This document shows positions 23,341-35,704 of a stretch of 64,000 nucleotides of DNA, in pieces. The notes under the pieces are model-generated. The model did not search any database and was not told where the DNA came from. It worked only from the letters and a program-made list of their open reading frames with translations. The DNA is from Nematostella vectensis (taxonomy: Eukaryota > Cnidaria > Anthozoa > Actiniaria > Edwardsiidae), in assembly GCF_932526225.1 (NCBI RefSeq), contig NC_064043.1, positions 14,568,085 through 14,632,084 of the forward strand, in the 5' to 3' direction. The stretch's first letter is position 1. Every line of letters starts with the position of its first letter. The position numbers and the translations under genes were made by a program.

Positions 23341-23638
23341 AAAGAGATGAGTTCAACCATCTTGGCATGGCTGTTGACGTCTTCCTATTCACAGATGCTA
23401 TCCCACTAATGTAGAACGCGGGAGCTTTTGCCTGCTGTGTTTCCACCCTGGGCCGGTACGCTCCTCTTTAACCAACCTGGTGACTCGAGACTCCTCTCTA
23501 GGCACCATATTGACGCCCGACTTAGCGCGGACACCAGATCGACATAGTACCACCGCCATCAGGGATCCACACCTCAAGCCATTCAACATCTCTAGCCTCC
23601 AAGCAGTTGGATTACAGGCATGCGCCACTATGCCCGGC
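23341..23638 (-). ncRNA. RN7SL: 7SL (SRP) RNA copy 2
   Basis: 298 nt with terminator at 23338-23343. It carries GACGTCTTCC and AATGTAG variants in the 3' strand of helix 5 and TACCACC in the body. Shares the 3' variants with copy 3, 1127 bp away. Confidence 0.93.
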
Positions 23639-24092
23639 TGATGACGTATCGTACAGAAAACTGTAGTCATACATGTATTAGCCTCGTATTCATAACGAGG
23701 TTCTTTATATACAGGTAACCCGCAAAACACTAGTAGATCAAAACAGTGAGACGCTAGATACTATAGGCTCTTTAAAATGTTTGTCCAATCAGAGTGTATT
23801 CTGTCTTTCCTTACACTTCGTAGCGTTTAATATACATTGTTAGCCGACTCACCGTCTATAACAATCTCAAAGTGGGCACCTGAATCGACATATGCGGTTT
23901 TCTTGTCATGAAAAAAATAAAATACTGTAATGAATCGTATCAACACGAAATAAATGCAATGCAAATTTCATGATATTCGCTGTAGACGGAAAAAAATATC
24001 TACAACTAATGAGCCCCCATCATTCCAGTATCATTTTTGTCGGAGTTTGGCAATGCTTATTCGATATAGAAGAAGCTTCAAAAAAGACGAAA

Positions 24093-24177
24093 AAAGAGAT
24101 GAGTTCGACCATCTTGGCATGGCTGTTGACGGCCTCTTATTCACAGATGCTATCCCACTACCGTCGAACGCTGTAGC
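24093..24177 (-). pseudogene. Truncated 7SL in short unit 2
   Basis: Same structure and CTGTAGC junction as short unit 1; the 1127-bp spacing shows a long-plus-short pair duplicated together. Confidence 0.85.
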
Positions 24178-24467
24178 GGTTTTTCTTTACTCTCCGTGTC
24201 GTTTAATATACATTGTTAGCCGACTCACCGTCTATAACAATCTCAAAGTTGGCACCTGAATCGACATATGCGGTTTTCTTGTCATGAAAAAAATAAAATA
24301 GTGTAATGAATCGTATCAACACGAAATAAATGCAATGCAAATTTCATGATATTCGCTGTAGACTGAAAAAAATATCTACAACTAATGAGCCCCCATCATT
24401 CCAGTATCATTTTGTCGGAGTTTGGCAATGCTTATTCGATATAGAAGAAGCTTCAAAAAAGACGAAA

Positions 24468-24765
24468 AAAGAGATGAGTTCAACCATCTTGGCATGGCTG
24501 TTGACGTCTTCCTATTCACAGATGCTATCCCACTAATGTAGAACGCGGGAGCTTTTGCCTGCTGTGTTTCCACCCTGGGCCGGTACGCTCCTCTTTAACC
24601 AACCTGGTGACTCGAGACTCCTCTCTAGGCACCATATTGACGCCCGACTTAGCGCGGACACCAGATCGACATAGCACGATAGCCATCAGGGATCCACACC
24701 TCAAGCCATTCAACATCTCTAGCCTCCAAGCAGCTGGATTACAGGCATGCGCCACTATGCCCGGC
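24468..24765 (-). ncRNA. RN7SL: 7SL (SRP) RNA copy 3
   Basis: Terminator A-run (plus strand) at 24465-24470. Same 3'-end variants as copy 2 but a CACGATAGCC body variant as in copies 1 and 12, so it looks like a mosaic. Confidence 0.93.
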
Positions 24766-25214
24766 TGATGACGTATCGTACAGCAAACTGTAGTCATGCA
24801 TGTATTAGCCTCGTATTCATAACGAGGTTCTTTATATAAAGGTAACCCGCAAAACACTAGTAGATCGAAACAGTGAGACGCTAGATACTATAGCCTCTTT
24901 AAAATGTTTGTCCAATCAGAGTGTATTCTGTCTTTCCTTACTCTTCGTAGCGTTTAATATACATTGTTAGCCGACTCACCGTCTATAACAATCTCAAAGT
25001 GGGCACCTGAATCGACATATGCGGTTTTCTTGTCATAAAAAAAAAATACTGTAATGATCGTATTAACACGAAATAAATGCAATGCAAATTTCATAATATT
25101 CGTTGTAGACTGAAAACAATATCTACAACTAATGAGCCCCCATCATTCCAGTATCATTTTGTCGGAGTTTGGCAATGCTTATTCGATACAGAAGAAGCTT
25201 CAAAAAAGACGAAA

Positions 25215-25512
25215 AAAGAGATGAGTTCGACCATCTTGGCATGGCTGTAGACGGCCTCCTATTCACAGATGCTATCCCACTACTGTAGAACGCGGGAGCT
25301 TTTGCCTGCTGTGTTTCCACCCTGGGCCGGTACGCTCCTCTTTAACCAACCTGGTGACTCGAGACTCCTCTCTAGGCACCATATTGACGCCCGACTTAGC
25401 GCGGACACCAGATCGACATAGCACGACCGCCATCAGGGATCCACACCTCAAGCCATTCAACATCTCTAGCCTCCAAGCAGCTGGATTACAGGCATGCGCC
25501 ACTATGCCCGGC
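25215..25512 (-). ncRNA. RN7SL: 7SL (SRP) RNA copy 4 (near-consensus reference copy)
   Basis: Read on the minus strand, this is the RNA scaffold of the signal recognition particle, which pauses translation and targets ribosomes to the ER. The 5' end is GCCGGGC, as in vertebrate 7SL, followed by the Alu-domain CUGUAAUCCAGCU (SRP9/14 site). The S domain shows UCAAUAUGGUG, helix 6 with a GGAG tetraloop closed by GAGA/UCUC (SRP19 site), ACCGGCCCAGG, and helix 8 with a GUG-GAAA-CAC loop followed by AGCAGG (SRP54 site). AGUAGUGGGAU and CUGUGAAUAG follow. AGAGAUG near position 50 pairs with the terminal CAUCUCU, closing helix 5. The T6 run after the 3' end is a Pol III terminator. Length and motif order match metazoan 7SL along the whole molecule. 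Confidence 0.97.
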
Positions 25513-25965
25513 TGATGACGTATCGTACAGAAAACTGTAGTCATACATGTATTAGCCTCGTATTCATAACGAGGTTCTTTATATACAGGTAACCCGCAAA
25601 ACACTAGTAGATCAAAACAGTGAGACGCTAGATACTATAGCCTCTTTAAAATGTTTGTCCAATCAGAGTGTATTCTGTCTTTCCTTACACTTCGTAGCGT
25701 TTAATATACATTGTTAGCCGACTCACCGTCTATAACAATCTCAAAGTGGGCACCTGAATTGACATATGCGGTTTTCTTGTCATGAAAAAAATAAAATACT
25801 GTAATGAATCGTATCAACACGAAATAAATGCAATGCAAATTTCATGATATTCGCTGTAGACTGAAAAAAATATCTACAACTAATGAACCCCCATCATTCC
25901 AGTATCATTTTGTCGGAGTTTGGCAATGCTTATTCGATATAGAAGAAGCTTCAAAAAAGACGAAA

Positions 25966-26049
25966 AAAGAGATGAGTTCGACCATCTTGGCATGGCTGTT
26001 GCGTCTTCCTATTCACAGATGATATCCCACTACCTTCGAACGCGGGAGC
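25966..26049 (-). pseudogene. Truncated 7SL in short unit 3
   Basis: Terminator 25963-25968. Has GTTGCGTC (one base shorter than others) and GATATCCC changes in the 7SL remnant. Confidence 0.85.
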
Positions 26050-26340
26050 GGTTTTTCCTTACTCTCCGTGGCGTTTAATATACATTGTTAGCTGACTCAC
26101 CGTCTATAACAATCTCAAAGTGGGCACCTGAATCGAAATATGCGGTTTTCTTGTCATGAAAAAAAATTAAATACTGTAGTGAATCGTATCAACACGAAAT
26201 AAATGCAATGCAAATTTCATGATATTCGCTGTAGACTGAAAAAAATATCTACAACTAATGAGCCCACATCATTCCAGTATCATTTTGTCGGAGTTTGGCA
26301 ATGCTTATTCGATATAGAAGAAGCTTCAAAAAAGACGAAA

Positions 26341-26638
26341 AAAGAGAAGAGTTCGACTATCTTGGCATGGCTGTTGACGGCCTCCTATTCACAGATGCTA
26401 TCCCACTACTGTAGAACGCGGGAGCTTTTGCCTCCTGTGTTTCCACCCTGGGCCGGTACGCTCCTCTTTAACCAACCTGGTGACTCGAGACTCCTCTCTA
26501 GGCACCGTATTGACGCCCGACTTAGCGCGGACACCAGATCGACATAGCACGATCGCCATCAGGGATCCACACCTCAAGCCATTCAACATCTCTAGCCTCC
26601 AAGCAGTTGGATTACAGGCATGCGCCACTATGCCCGGC
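26341..26638 (-). ncRNA. RN7SL: 7SL (SRP) RNA copy 5
   Basis: Terminator at 26338-26343. The 3' end has AGAGAAGAG instead of AGAGATGAG (plus strand), which changes one base of the terminal helix 5. GCCTCCTG and CACCGTATT variants are shared with copy 14, 9.36 kb away. Confidence 0.93.
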
Positions 26639-27089
26639 TGATTACGTATCGTACAGAAAACTGTAGTCATACATGTATTAGCCTCGTATTCATAACGAGG
26701 TTCTTTATATACAGGTAACCCGCAAAACACTAGTAGATCAAAACAGTGAGACGCTAGATACTATAGCCTCTTTAAAATGTTTGTCCAATCAGAGTGTATT
26801 CTGTCTTTCCTTACACTTCGTAGCGTTTAATATACATTGTTATCTGACTCACCGTCTATAACAATCTCAAAGTGGGAACCTGAATCGACATATGCGGTTT
26901 TCTTGTCATGAAAAAAATCAATACTGTAATGAATCGTATCAACACGAAATAAATGCAATGCAAATTTCATGATATTCGCTGTAGACTGAAAAAAATATCT
27001 ACAACTAATGAGCCCCCATCATTCCAGTATCATTTTGTCGGAGTTTGGCAATGCTTATTCGATATAGAAGAAGCTTCAAAAAGACGAAA

Positions 27090-27174
27090 AAAGAGATGAG
27101 TTCGACCATCTTGGCATGGCTGTTGACGGCCTCCTATTCACAGATGCTATCCCACTACCGTCGAACGCGGGAGC
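27090..27174 (-). pseudogene. Truncated 7SL in short unit 4
   Basis: Terminator 27087-27092; the spacer lacks the GT of CACCGTCTATAAC, a deletion shared with short unit 11. Confidence 0.85.
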
Positions 27175-27461
27175 GGTTTTTCCTTACTCTCCGTGGCTTT
27201 TAATATACATTTTTAGCCGACTCACCTATAACAATCTCAAAGTGGGCACCCTGAATCGACATATGCGGTTTTCTTGTCATGAAAAAAAACAATACTGTAA
27301 TTAATCGTATCAACACAAAAATATATGCAATGACAATTTCATAATATTCGCTGTAGACTGAAAAAATAAAGACAACTGATGAGCCCCCATCATTCCAGTA
27401 TCATTTTGTCGGAGTTTGGCAATGCTTATTCGATATAGAAAAAGCTTCAAAAAAGACGAAA

Positions 27462-27759
27462 AAAGAGAAGAGTTCGACTATCTTGGCATGGCTGTTGACG
27501 GCCTCGTATTCACATATGCTATCCCACTACTGTAGAACGTGGGAGCTTTTGCCTACTGTGTTTCCACCTTGGGCCGGTAAGCTCCTCTTTAACCAACCTG
27601 GTGACTCGAGACTCCTCTCTAGGCACCATATTGACGCCCGACTTAGCGCGGACACCAGATCGACATAGCACCACCGCCATCAGGGATCCACACCTCAAGC
27701 CATTCAACATCTCTAGCCTCCAAGCAGCTGGATTACAGGCATGCGCCACTATGCCCGGC
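27462..27759 (-). ncRNA. RN7SL: 7SL (SRP) RNA copy 6
   Basis: Terminator at 27459-27464. It has several changes (CCTCGTATTCACATATG, GAACGTGGG, GGTAAGC) that copy 15 also has, indicating a block duplication rather than independent mutation. Confidence 0.92.
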
Positions 27760-28203
27760 TGATGACGTATCGTACAGAAAACTGTAGTCATACATGTATT
27801 AGCCTCGTATTCATAACGAGGTTATTTATATACAGGTAACCCGCAAAACACTAGTAGATCAAAACAGTGCGACGCTAGATACTATAGCCTCTTTAAAATG
27901 TTTGTCCAATCAGAGTGTATTCTGTCTTTTCTTACTCTCCGTAGCGTTTAATATAAATTGTTAGCCGACTCACCGTCTATAACAATCTCAAAGTTGGCAC
28001 CTGAATCGACTTCTTGTCATGAAAAAAATAAAATACTGTAATGAATCGTATCAACACGAAATAAATGCAATGCAAATTTCATGATATTCGCTGTAGACGG
28101 AAAAAAATATCTACAACTAATGAGCCCCCATCATTCCAGTATCATTTTTGTCGGAGTTTGGCAATGCTTATTCGATATAGAAGAAGCTTCAAAAAAGACG
28201 AAA

Positions 28204-28288
28204 AAAGAGATGAGTTCGACCATCTTGGCATGGCTGTTGACGGCCTCCTATTCACAGATGCTATCCCACTAACGTCGAACGCGGGAGC
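28204..28288 (-). pseudogene. Truncated 7SL in short unit 5
   Basis: Terminator 28201-28206; matches short unit 6 at offset 2618. Confidence 0.85.
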
Positions 28289-28578
28289 GGTTTTTCCTTA
28301 CTCTCCGTGGCGTTTAATATTCATTGTTAGCCGACTCACCGTCTATAACAATCTCAAAGTGGGCACCTGAATCGACATATGCGGTTTTCTTGTCATGAAA
28401 AAAATATAATACTGTAATGAATCGTATCAACACGAAATAAATGCAATGCAAATTTCATGATATTCGCTGTAGACTGAAAAAAATATCTACAACTAATGAG
28501 CACCTATCATTCCAGTATCATTTTGTCGGAGTTTGGCAATGCTTATTTGATATAGAAAAAGCTTCAAAAAAGACGAAA

Positions 28579-28876
28579 AAAGAGATGAGTTCGGCCATCT
28601 TGGCATGGCTGTAGACGGCCTCCTATTCACAGATGCTATCCCACTACTGTAGAACGCGGGAGCTTTTGCCTGCTGTGTTTCCACCCTGGGCCGGTACGCT
28701 CCTCTTTAACCAACCTGGTGACTCGAGACTCCTCTCTAGGCACCATATTGACGCCCGACTTAGCGCGGACACCAGATCGACATAGCACGACCGCCATCAG
28801 GGATCCACATCTCAAGCCATTCAACATCTCTAGCCTCCAAGCAGCTGGATTACAGGCATGCGCCACTATGCCCGGC
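28579..28876 (-). ncRNA. RN7SL: 7SL (SRP) RNA copy 7
   Basis: Terminator at 28576-28581. TTCGGCC and CCACATCTC variants are identical to copy 10 (offset 2618 bp). Confidence 0.93.
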
Positions 28877-29329
28877 TGATGACGTATCGTACAGAAAACT
28901 GTAGTCATACATGTATTAGCCTCGTATTCATAACGAGGTTATTTATATACAGGTAACCCGCAAAACACTAGTAGATCAAAACAGTGCGACGCTAGATACT
29001 ATAGCCTCTTTAAAATGTTTGTCCAATCAGAGTGTATTCTGTCTTTCCTTACTCTTCGTAGCGTTTAATATACATTGTTAGCCGACTCACCGTCTATAAC
29101 AATCTCAAAGTGGGCACCTGAATCGACATATGCGGTTTTCTTCTCATGAAAAAAATAAAATACTGTAATGAATCGTATCAACACGAAATAAATGCAATGA
29201 AAATTTCATGATATTCGCTGAAGACTGAAAAAAATTTCTACAACTAATGAGCCCCCATCATTCCAGTATCATTTTGTCGGAGTTTGGCAATGCTTATTCG
29301 ATATAGAAGAAGCTTCAAAAAAGACGAAA

Positions 29330-29627
29330 AAAGAGATGAGTTCGACCATCTTGGCATGGCTGTAGACGGCCTCCTATTCAGAGATGCTATCCCACTACTG
29401 TAGAACGCGGGAGCTTTTGCCTGCTGTGTTTCCACCTTGGGCCGGTACGCTCCTCTTTAACCAACCTGGTGACTCGAGACTCCTCTCTAGGCACCATATT
29501 GACGCCCGACTTAGCGCGGACACCAGATCGACATAGCACGACCGCCATCAGGGATCCACACCTCAAGCCATTCAACATCTCTAGCCTCCAAGCAGCTGGA
29601 TTACAGGCATGCGCCACTATGCCCGGC
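29330..29627 (-). ncRNA. RN7SL: 7SL (SRP) RNA copy 8
   Basis: Terminator at 29327-29332. Private CAGAGATGC change near the 3' strand of helix 5; otherwise near consensus. Confidence 0.93.
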
Positions 29628-30079
29628 TGATGACGTATCGTACAGAAAACTGTAGTCATACATGAATTAGCCTCGTATTCATAACGAGGTTATTTATAAA
29701 CAGGTAACCCGCAAAACACTAGTAGATGAAAACAGTGCGACGCTAGATACTATAGCCTCTTTAAAATGTTTGTCCAATCAGAGTGTATTCTGTCTTTCCT
29801 TACTCTTCGTAGCGTTTAATATACATTGTTAGCCGACTCACCGTCTATAACAATCTCAAAGTGGGCACCTGAATCGACATATGCGGTTTTCTTGTCATGA
29901 AAAAAATCAAATACTGTAATGAATCTTATCAACACGAAATAAATGCAATGCAAATTTCATGATATTCGCTGTAGACTGAAAAAATATCTACAACTAATGA
30001 GCCCCCATCATTCCAGTATCATTTTGTCGGAGTTTGGCAATGCTTATTCGATATAGAAGAAGCTTAAAAAAAGACGAAA

Positions 30080-30377
30080 AAAGAGATGAGTTCGACCATC
30101 TTGGCATGGCTGTTGACGGCCTCCTATTCACAGATGCTATCCCACTACTGTCGAACGCGGGAGCTTTTGCCTGCTGTGTTTCCAATCTGGGCCGGTACGC
30201 TCCTCTTTAACCAACCTGATGACTAGGGACTCCTCTCTAGGCACCATATTGACGCCCGACTTAGCGCGGACACCAGATCGACATAGCACGACCGCCATCA
30301 GGGATCAACACCTCAAGCCCTTCAACATCTCTAGCCTCCAAGCAGCTGGATTACAGGCATGCGCCACTATGCCCGGC
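30080..30377 (-). ncRNA. RN7SL: 7SL (SRP) RNA copy 9 (diverged)
   Basis: Terminator at 30077-30082. It has GATGACTAGGGACTCC instead of GGTGACTCGAGACTCC (plus strand), which alters helix 6 near the SRP19 tetraloop, plus other private changes. Possibly non-functional. Confidence 0.85.
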
Positions 30378-30821
30378 TGATGACCTATCGTACAGAAAAC
30401 TGTAGTCATACAAGTATTAGCCTCGTATTCATAACGAGGTTATTTATATACAGGTAACCCGCAAAACACTAGTAGATCAAAACAGTGAGACGCTAGATAC
30501 TATAGCCTCTTTAAAATGTTTGTCCAATCAGAGTGTATTCTGTCTTTTCTTACTCTCCGTAGCGTTTAATATAAATTGTTAGCCGACTCACCGTCTATAA
30601 CAATCTCAAAGTTGGCACCTGAATCGACTTCTTGTCATGAAAAAAATAAAATACTGTAATGAATCGTATCAACACGAAATAAATGCAATGCAAATTTCAT
30701 GATATTCGCTGTAGACGGAAAAAAATATCTACAACTAATGAGCCCCCATCATTCCAGTATCATTTTTGTCGGAGTTTGGCAATGCTTATTCGATATAGAA
30801 GAAGCTTCAAAAAAGACGAAA

Positions 30822-30906
30822 AAAGAGATGAGTTCGACCATCTTGGCATGGCTGTTGACGGCCTCCTATTCACAGATGCTATCCCACTAACGTCGAACGC
30901 GGGAGC
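30822..30906 (-). pseudogene. Truncated 7SL in short unit 6
   Basis: Terminator 30819-30824; spacer carries a deletion giving GAATCGACTTCTTG, also in units 5 and 12. Confidence 0.85.
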
Positions 30907-31196
30907 GGTTTTTCCTTACTCTCCGTGGCGTTTAATATTCATTGTTAGCCGACTCACCGTCTATAACAATCTCAAAGTGGGCACCTGAATCGACATATGC
31001 TGTTTTCTTGTCATGAAAAAAATATAATACTGTAATGAATCGTATCAACACGAAATAAATGCAATGCAAATTTCATGATATTCGCTGTAGACTGAAAAAA
31101 ATATCTACAACTAATGAGCACCTATCATTCCAGTATCATTTTGTCGGAGTTTGGCAATGCTTATTTGATATAGAAAAAGCTTCAAAAAAGACGAAA

Positions 31197-31494
31197 AAAG
31201 AGATGAGTTCGGCCATCTTGGCATGGCTGTAGACGGCCTCCTATTCACAGATGCTATCCCACTACTGTAGAACGCGGGAGCTTTTGCCTGCTGTGTTTCC
31301 ACCCTGGGCCGGTACGCTCCTCTTTAACCAACCTGGTGACTCGAGACTCCTCTCTAGGCACCATATTGACGCCCGACTTAGCGCGGACACCAGATCGACA
31401 TAGCACGACCGCCATCAGGGATCCACATCTCAAGCCATTCAACATCTCTAGCCTCCAAGCAGCTGGATTACAGGCATGCGCCACTATGCCCGGC
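31197..31494 (-). ncRNA. RN7SL: 7SL (SRP) RNA copy 10
   Basis: Terminator at 31194-31199. No difference from copy 7 was noticed in the gene body. Confidence 0.93.
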
Positions 31495-31947
31495 TGATGA
31501 CGTATCGTACAGAAAACTGTAGTCATACATGTATTAGCCTCGTATTCATAACGAGGTTATTTATATACAGGTAACCCGCAAAACACTAGTAGATCAAAAC
31601 AGTGCGACGCTAGATACTATAGCCTCTTTAAAATGTTTGTCCAATCAGAGTGTATTCTGTCTTTCCTTACTCTTCGTAGCGTTTAATATACATTGTTAGC
31701 CGACTCACCGTCTATAAAAATCTCAAAGTGGGCACCTGAATCGACATATGCGGTTTTCTTGTCATGAAAAAAATAAAATACTGTAAAGAATCGTATCAAC
31801 ACGAAATAAATGCAATGCAAATTTCATGATATTCGCTGTAGACTGAACAAAATATCTACAACTAATGAGCCCCATCATTCCAGTATCATTTTGTCGGAGT
31901 TTGGCAATGCTTATTCGATATAGAAGAAGCTTCAAAAAAGACGAAAA

Positions 31948-32245
31948 AAAGAGATGAGTTCGACCATCTTGGCATGGCTGTTGACGGCCTCCTATTCACA
32001 GATGCTATCCCACTACTGTAGAACGCGGGAGCTTTTGCCTGCTGTGTTTCCACCCTGGGCCGGTACGCTCCTCTTTAACCAACCTGGTGACTCGAGACTC
32101 CTCTCTAGGCACCATATTGACGCCCGACTTAGCGCGGACACCAGATCGACATAGCACGACCGCCATCAGGGATCCACACCTCAAGCCATTCAACATCTCT
32201 AGCCTCCAAGCAGCTGGATTACAGGCATGCGCCACTATGCCCGGC
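31948..32245 (-). ncRNA. RN7SL: 7SL (SRP) RNA copy 11
   Basis: Seven-T terminator (31944-31950). Consensus body; upstream flank has the GACCTATCG variant. Confidence 0.94.
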
Positions 32246-32400
32246 TGATGACCTATCGTACAGAAAACTGTAGTCATACAAGTATTAGCCTCGTATTCAT
32301 AACGAGGTTATTTATATACAGGTAACCCGCAAAACAGTAGTAGATGAAAACAGTGCGACGCTAGATACTATAGCCTCTTTAAAATGTTTGTCCAATCAGA
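32246..32400 (-). promoter_or_regulatory. Conserved 5' flank of 7SL units (example: copy 11)
   Basis: In leftward reading the flank of every long unit has a CCAAT-type ATTGG near -150, a TGTATATAAA box near -66 to -75, a perfect hairpin (CCTCGT-TATGAAT-ACGAGG, 32289-32307) near -44 to -62, a CAGTTTTCTG palindrome, and an ACGTCAT (CRE-like) sequence within 10-15 bp of the 5' end in most copies. Vertebrate 7SL uses upstream ATF/CRE-type and internal Pol III elements, so these are candidates only. Short units lack the part of this flank nearest the gene. Confidence 0.4.
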
Positions 32401-32699
32401 GTGTATTCTGTCTTTCCTTACTCTTCGTAGCGTTTAATATACATTGTTAGCCGACTCACCGTCTATAACAATCTCAAAGTGGGCACCTGAATCGACATAT
32501 GCGGTTTTGTTGTCATGAAAAAAATCAAATACTGTGATAAATCGTATCAACACGAAAAAAATGCAATGCAAATTTCATGATATTCGCTGTAGACTGAAAA
32601 AAATATCTACAACTAATGAGCCCCTATCATTCCAGTATCATTTTGTCGGAGTTTGGCAATGCTTATTCGATATAGAAGAAGCTTCAAAAAAGACGAAAA

Positions 32700-32997
32700 A
32701 AAGAGATGAGTTCGACCATCTTGGCTTGGCTGTTGACGGCCTCCTATTCACAGATGCTATCCCACTACTGTCGAACGCGGGAGCTTTTGCCTGCTGTGTT
32801 TCCACCCTGGGCCGGTTCGCTCCTCTTTAACCAACCTGGTGACTCGAGACTCCTCTCTAGGCACCGTATTGACGCCAGACTTAGCGCGGACACCAGATCG
32901 ACATAGCACGATAGCCATCAGGGATCCACACCTCAAGCCATTCAACATCTCTAGCCTCCAAGCAGCTGGATTACAGGCATGCGCCATTATGCCCGGC
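32700..32997 (-). ncRNA. RN7SL: 7SL (SRP) RNA copy 12
   Basis: Terminator at 32696-32702. Variants TTGGCTTGG, CCGGTTCGC and GCCATTATG; the first two are shared with copy 24, 11.2 kb away. Confidence 0.92.
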
Positions 32998-33451
32998 TGA
33001 TGACGTATCGTACAGAAAACTGTAGTCATACATGTATTAGCCTCGTATTCATAACGAGGTTATTTATATACAGGTAACTCGCAAAACAGTAGTAGATCAA
33101 AACAGTGCGACGCTAGATACTATAGCCTCTTTAAAATGTTTGTCCAATCAGAGTGTATTCTGTCTTTCCTTACTCTTCGTAGCGTTTAATATACATTGTT
33201 AGCCGGCTCACAGTCTATAACAATCTCAAAGTGGGCACCTGAATCGACATATGCGGTTTTCTTGTCATGAAAAAAATAAAATACTGTAATGTATCGTATC
33301 AACACGAAAAAAATGCAATGCAAATTTCATGACATTTGCTGTAGACTGAAAAAAAATATCTACAACTAATGAGCCCCCATCATTCCAGTATCATTTTTTC
33401 GGAGTTTGGCAATGCTTATTCGATATAGAAGAAGCTTCAAAAAAGACGAAA

Positions 33452-33536
33452 AAAGAGATGAGTCCGACCATCTTAGCATGGCTGATGACGGCCTCCTATT
33501 CAAAGATGCTATCCCACTACCTTCGAACACGGGAGC
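33452..33536 (-). pseudogene. Truncated 7SL in short unit 7
   Basis: Terminator 33449-33454; many private changes (GTCCGACC, TTAGCATGG, TCAAAGATGC), making it the most drifted full-length short unit. Confidence 0.83.
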
Positions 33537-33826
33537 GGTTTTTCCTTACTCTCCGTGGCGTTTAATATACATTATCAGCCGACTCACCGTCTATAACAAT
33601 CTCAAAGTGGGCACCTGAATCGATGTATGCGGTTTTATTGTCATGAAAAAAATAAAATACTGTTATCAATCATATCAACACGAAATAAATACAATGCAAA
33701 TTTTATTATATTCGCTGTAGACTGAAAAAAATATCTACAACTAATGAGCCCCATCATCCCAGTATCATTTTGTCGGAGTTTGGCAATGCTTATTCGATAT
33801 AGAAGAAGCTTCAAAAAAGACGAAAA

Positions 33827-34124
33827 AAAGAGATGAGTTCGACCATCTTGGCATGGCTGTTGACGGCCTCCTATTCACAGATGCTATCCCACTACTGTAG
33901 AACGCGGGAGCTTTTGCCTGCTGTGTTCCCACCCTGGGCCGGTACGCTCCTCTTTAACCAACCTGGTGACTCGAGACTCCTCTCTAGGCACCATATTGAC
34001 GCCCGACTTAGCGCGGACACCAGATCGACATAGCACGACCGCCATCAGGGATCCACACCTCAAGCCATTCAACATCTCTAGCCTCCAAGCAGTTGGATTA
34101 CAGGCATGCGCCACTATGCCCAGC
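33827..34124 (-). ncRNA. RN7SL: 7SL (SRP) RNA copy 13
   Basis: Terminator at 33823-33829. The 5' end is GCTGGGC instead of GCCGGGC, a change in the first Alu-domain stem. A CAGTTGG variant is also present. Confidence 0.9.
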
Positions 34125-34577
34125 TGATGACGTATCGTACAGAAAACTGTAGTCATACATGTATTAGCCTCGTATTCATAACGAGGTTCTTTATATACAG
34201 GTAACCCGCAAAACACTAGTAGATCAAAACAGTGAGAGGCTAGATACTATAGGCTTTTTAAAATGTTTGTCCAATCAGAGTGTATTCTGTCTTTCCTTAC
34301 ACTTCGTAGCGTTTAATATACATTGTTAGCCGACTCACCGTCTATAACAATCTCAAAGTGGGCACCTGAATCGACATATGCGGTTTTCTTGTCATGAAAA
34401 AAATAAAATACTGTAATGAATCGTATCAACACGAAATAAATGCAATGCAAATTTCATGATATTCGCTGTAGACTGAAAAACATATCTACAACTAATGAGC
34501 CCCCATCATTCCAGTATCATTTTGTCGGAGTTTGGCAATGCTTATTCGATATAGAAGAAGCTTCAAAAAAGACGAAA

Positions 34578-34662
34578 AAAGAGATGAGTTCGACCATCTT
34601 GGCATGGCTGTTGACGGCCTCCTATTAACAGATGCTATCCCACTAACTTCGAACGCGGGAGT
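34578..34662 (-). pseudogene. Truncated 7SL in short unit 8
   Basis: Terminator 34575-34580; junction reads GGGAGTGG. First of three consecutive short units. Confidence 0.85.
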
Positions 34663-34952
34663 GGTTTTTCCTTACTCTCCGTGGCGTTTAATATACATTG
34701 TTAGCCGACTCACCGTCTATAACAATCTCAAAGTGGGCACCTGAATCGACATATGCGGTTTTCTTGTCATGAAAAAAATATAATACTGTAATGAATCGTA
34801 TCAACACGAAATAAATGCAATGCAAATTTCATGATATTCGCTGTAGACTGAAAAATTTATCTACAACTAGTGAGCCCCCATCATTCCAATATCATTTTGT
34901 CAGAGTTTGACAATGCTTATTCGATATAGAAGAAGCTTCAAAAAAGACGAAG

Positions 34953-35037
34953 AAAGCGATGAGTTCGACCATCTTGGCATGGTTGTAGACGTCCTCCTAT
35001 TCACAGATGCTATCCCACTACTGTAGAACGCGAGAGC
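34953..35037 (-). pseudogene. Truncated 7SL in short unit 9
   Basis: Terminator tract broken (CGAAGAAAGCG on plus strand); junction CGAGAGCGG as in short unit 10. Confidence 0.82.
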
Positions 35038-35327
35038 GGTTTTTCCTTACTCTCCGTGGCGTTTAATATACATTGTTAGCTGACTCACCGTCTATAACAA
35101 TCTCAAAGTGGGCACCTGAATCGAAATATGCGGTTTTCTTGTCATGAAAAAAATTAAATACTGTAGTGAATCGTATCAACACGAAATAAATGCAATGCAA
35201 ATTTCATGATGTTCGCTGTAGACTGAAAAAAATATCTACAACTAATGAGCCCCCATCATTCCAGTATCATTTTGTCGGAGTTTGGCAATGCTTATTCGAT
35301 ATAGAAGAAGCTTCAAAAAAGACGAAA

Positions 35328-35412
35328 AAAGCGATGAGTTCGACCATCTTGGCATGGTTGTAGACGTCCTCCTATTCACAGATGCTATCCCACTACTGTA
35401 GAACGCGAGAGC
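35328..35412 (-). pseudogene. Truncated 7SL in short unit 10
   Basis: Terminator 35325-35330 intact; otherwise nearly the same as short unit 9 one unit (375 bp) away. Confidence 0.84.
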
Positions 35413-35704
35413 GGTTTTTCCTTACTCTCCGTGGCGTTTAATATACATTGTTAGCTGACTCACCGTCTATAACAATCTCAAAGTGGGCACCTGAATCGAA
35501 ATATGCGGTTTTCTTGTCATGAAAAAAAATTTAAATACTGTAGTGAATCGTATCAACACGAAATAAATGCAATGCAAATTTCATGATATTCGCTGTAGAC
35601 TGAAAAAAATATCTACAACTAATGAGCCCCCATCATTCCAGTATCATTTTGTCGGAGTTTGGCAATGCTTATTCGATATAGAAGAAGCTTCAAAAAAGAC
35701 GAAA

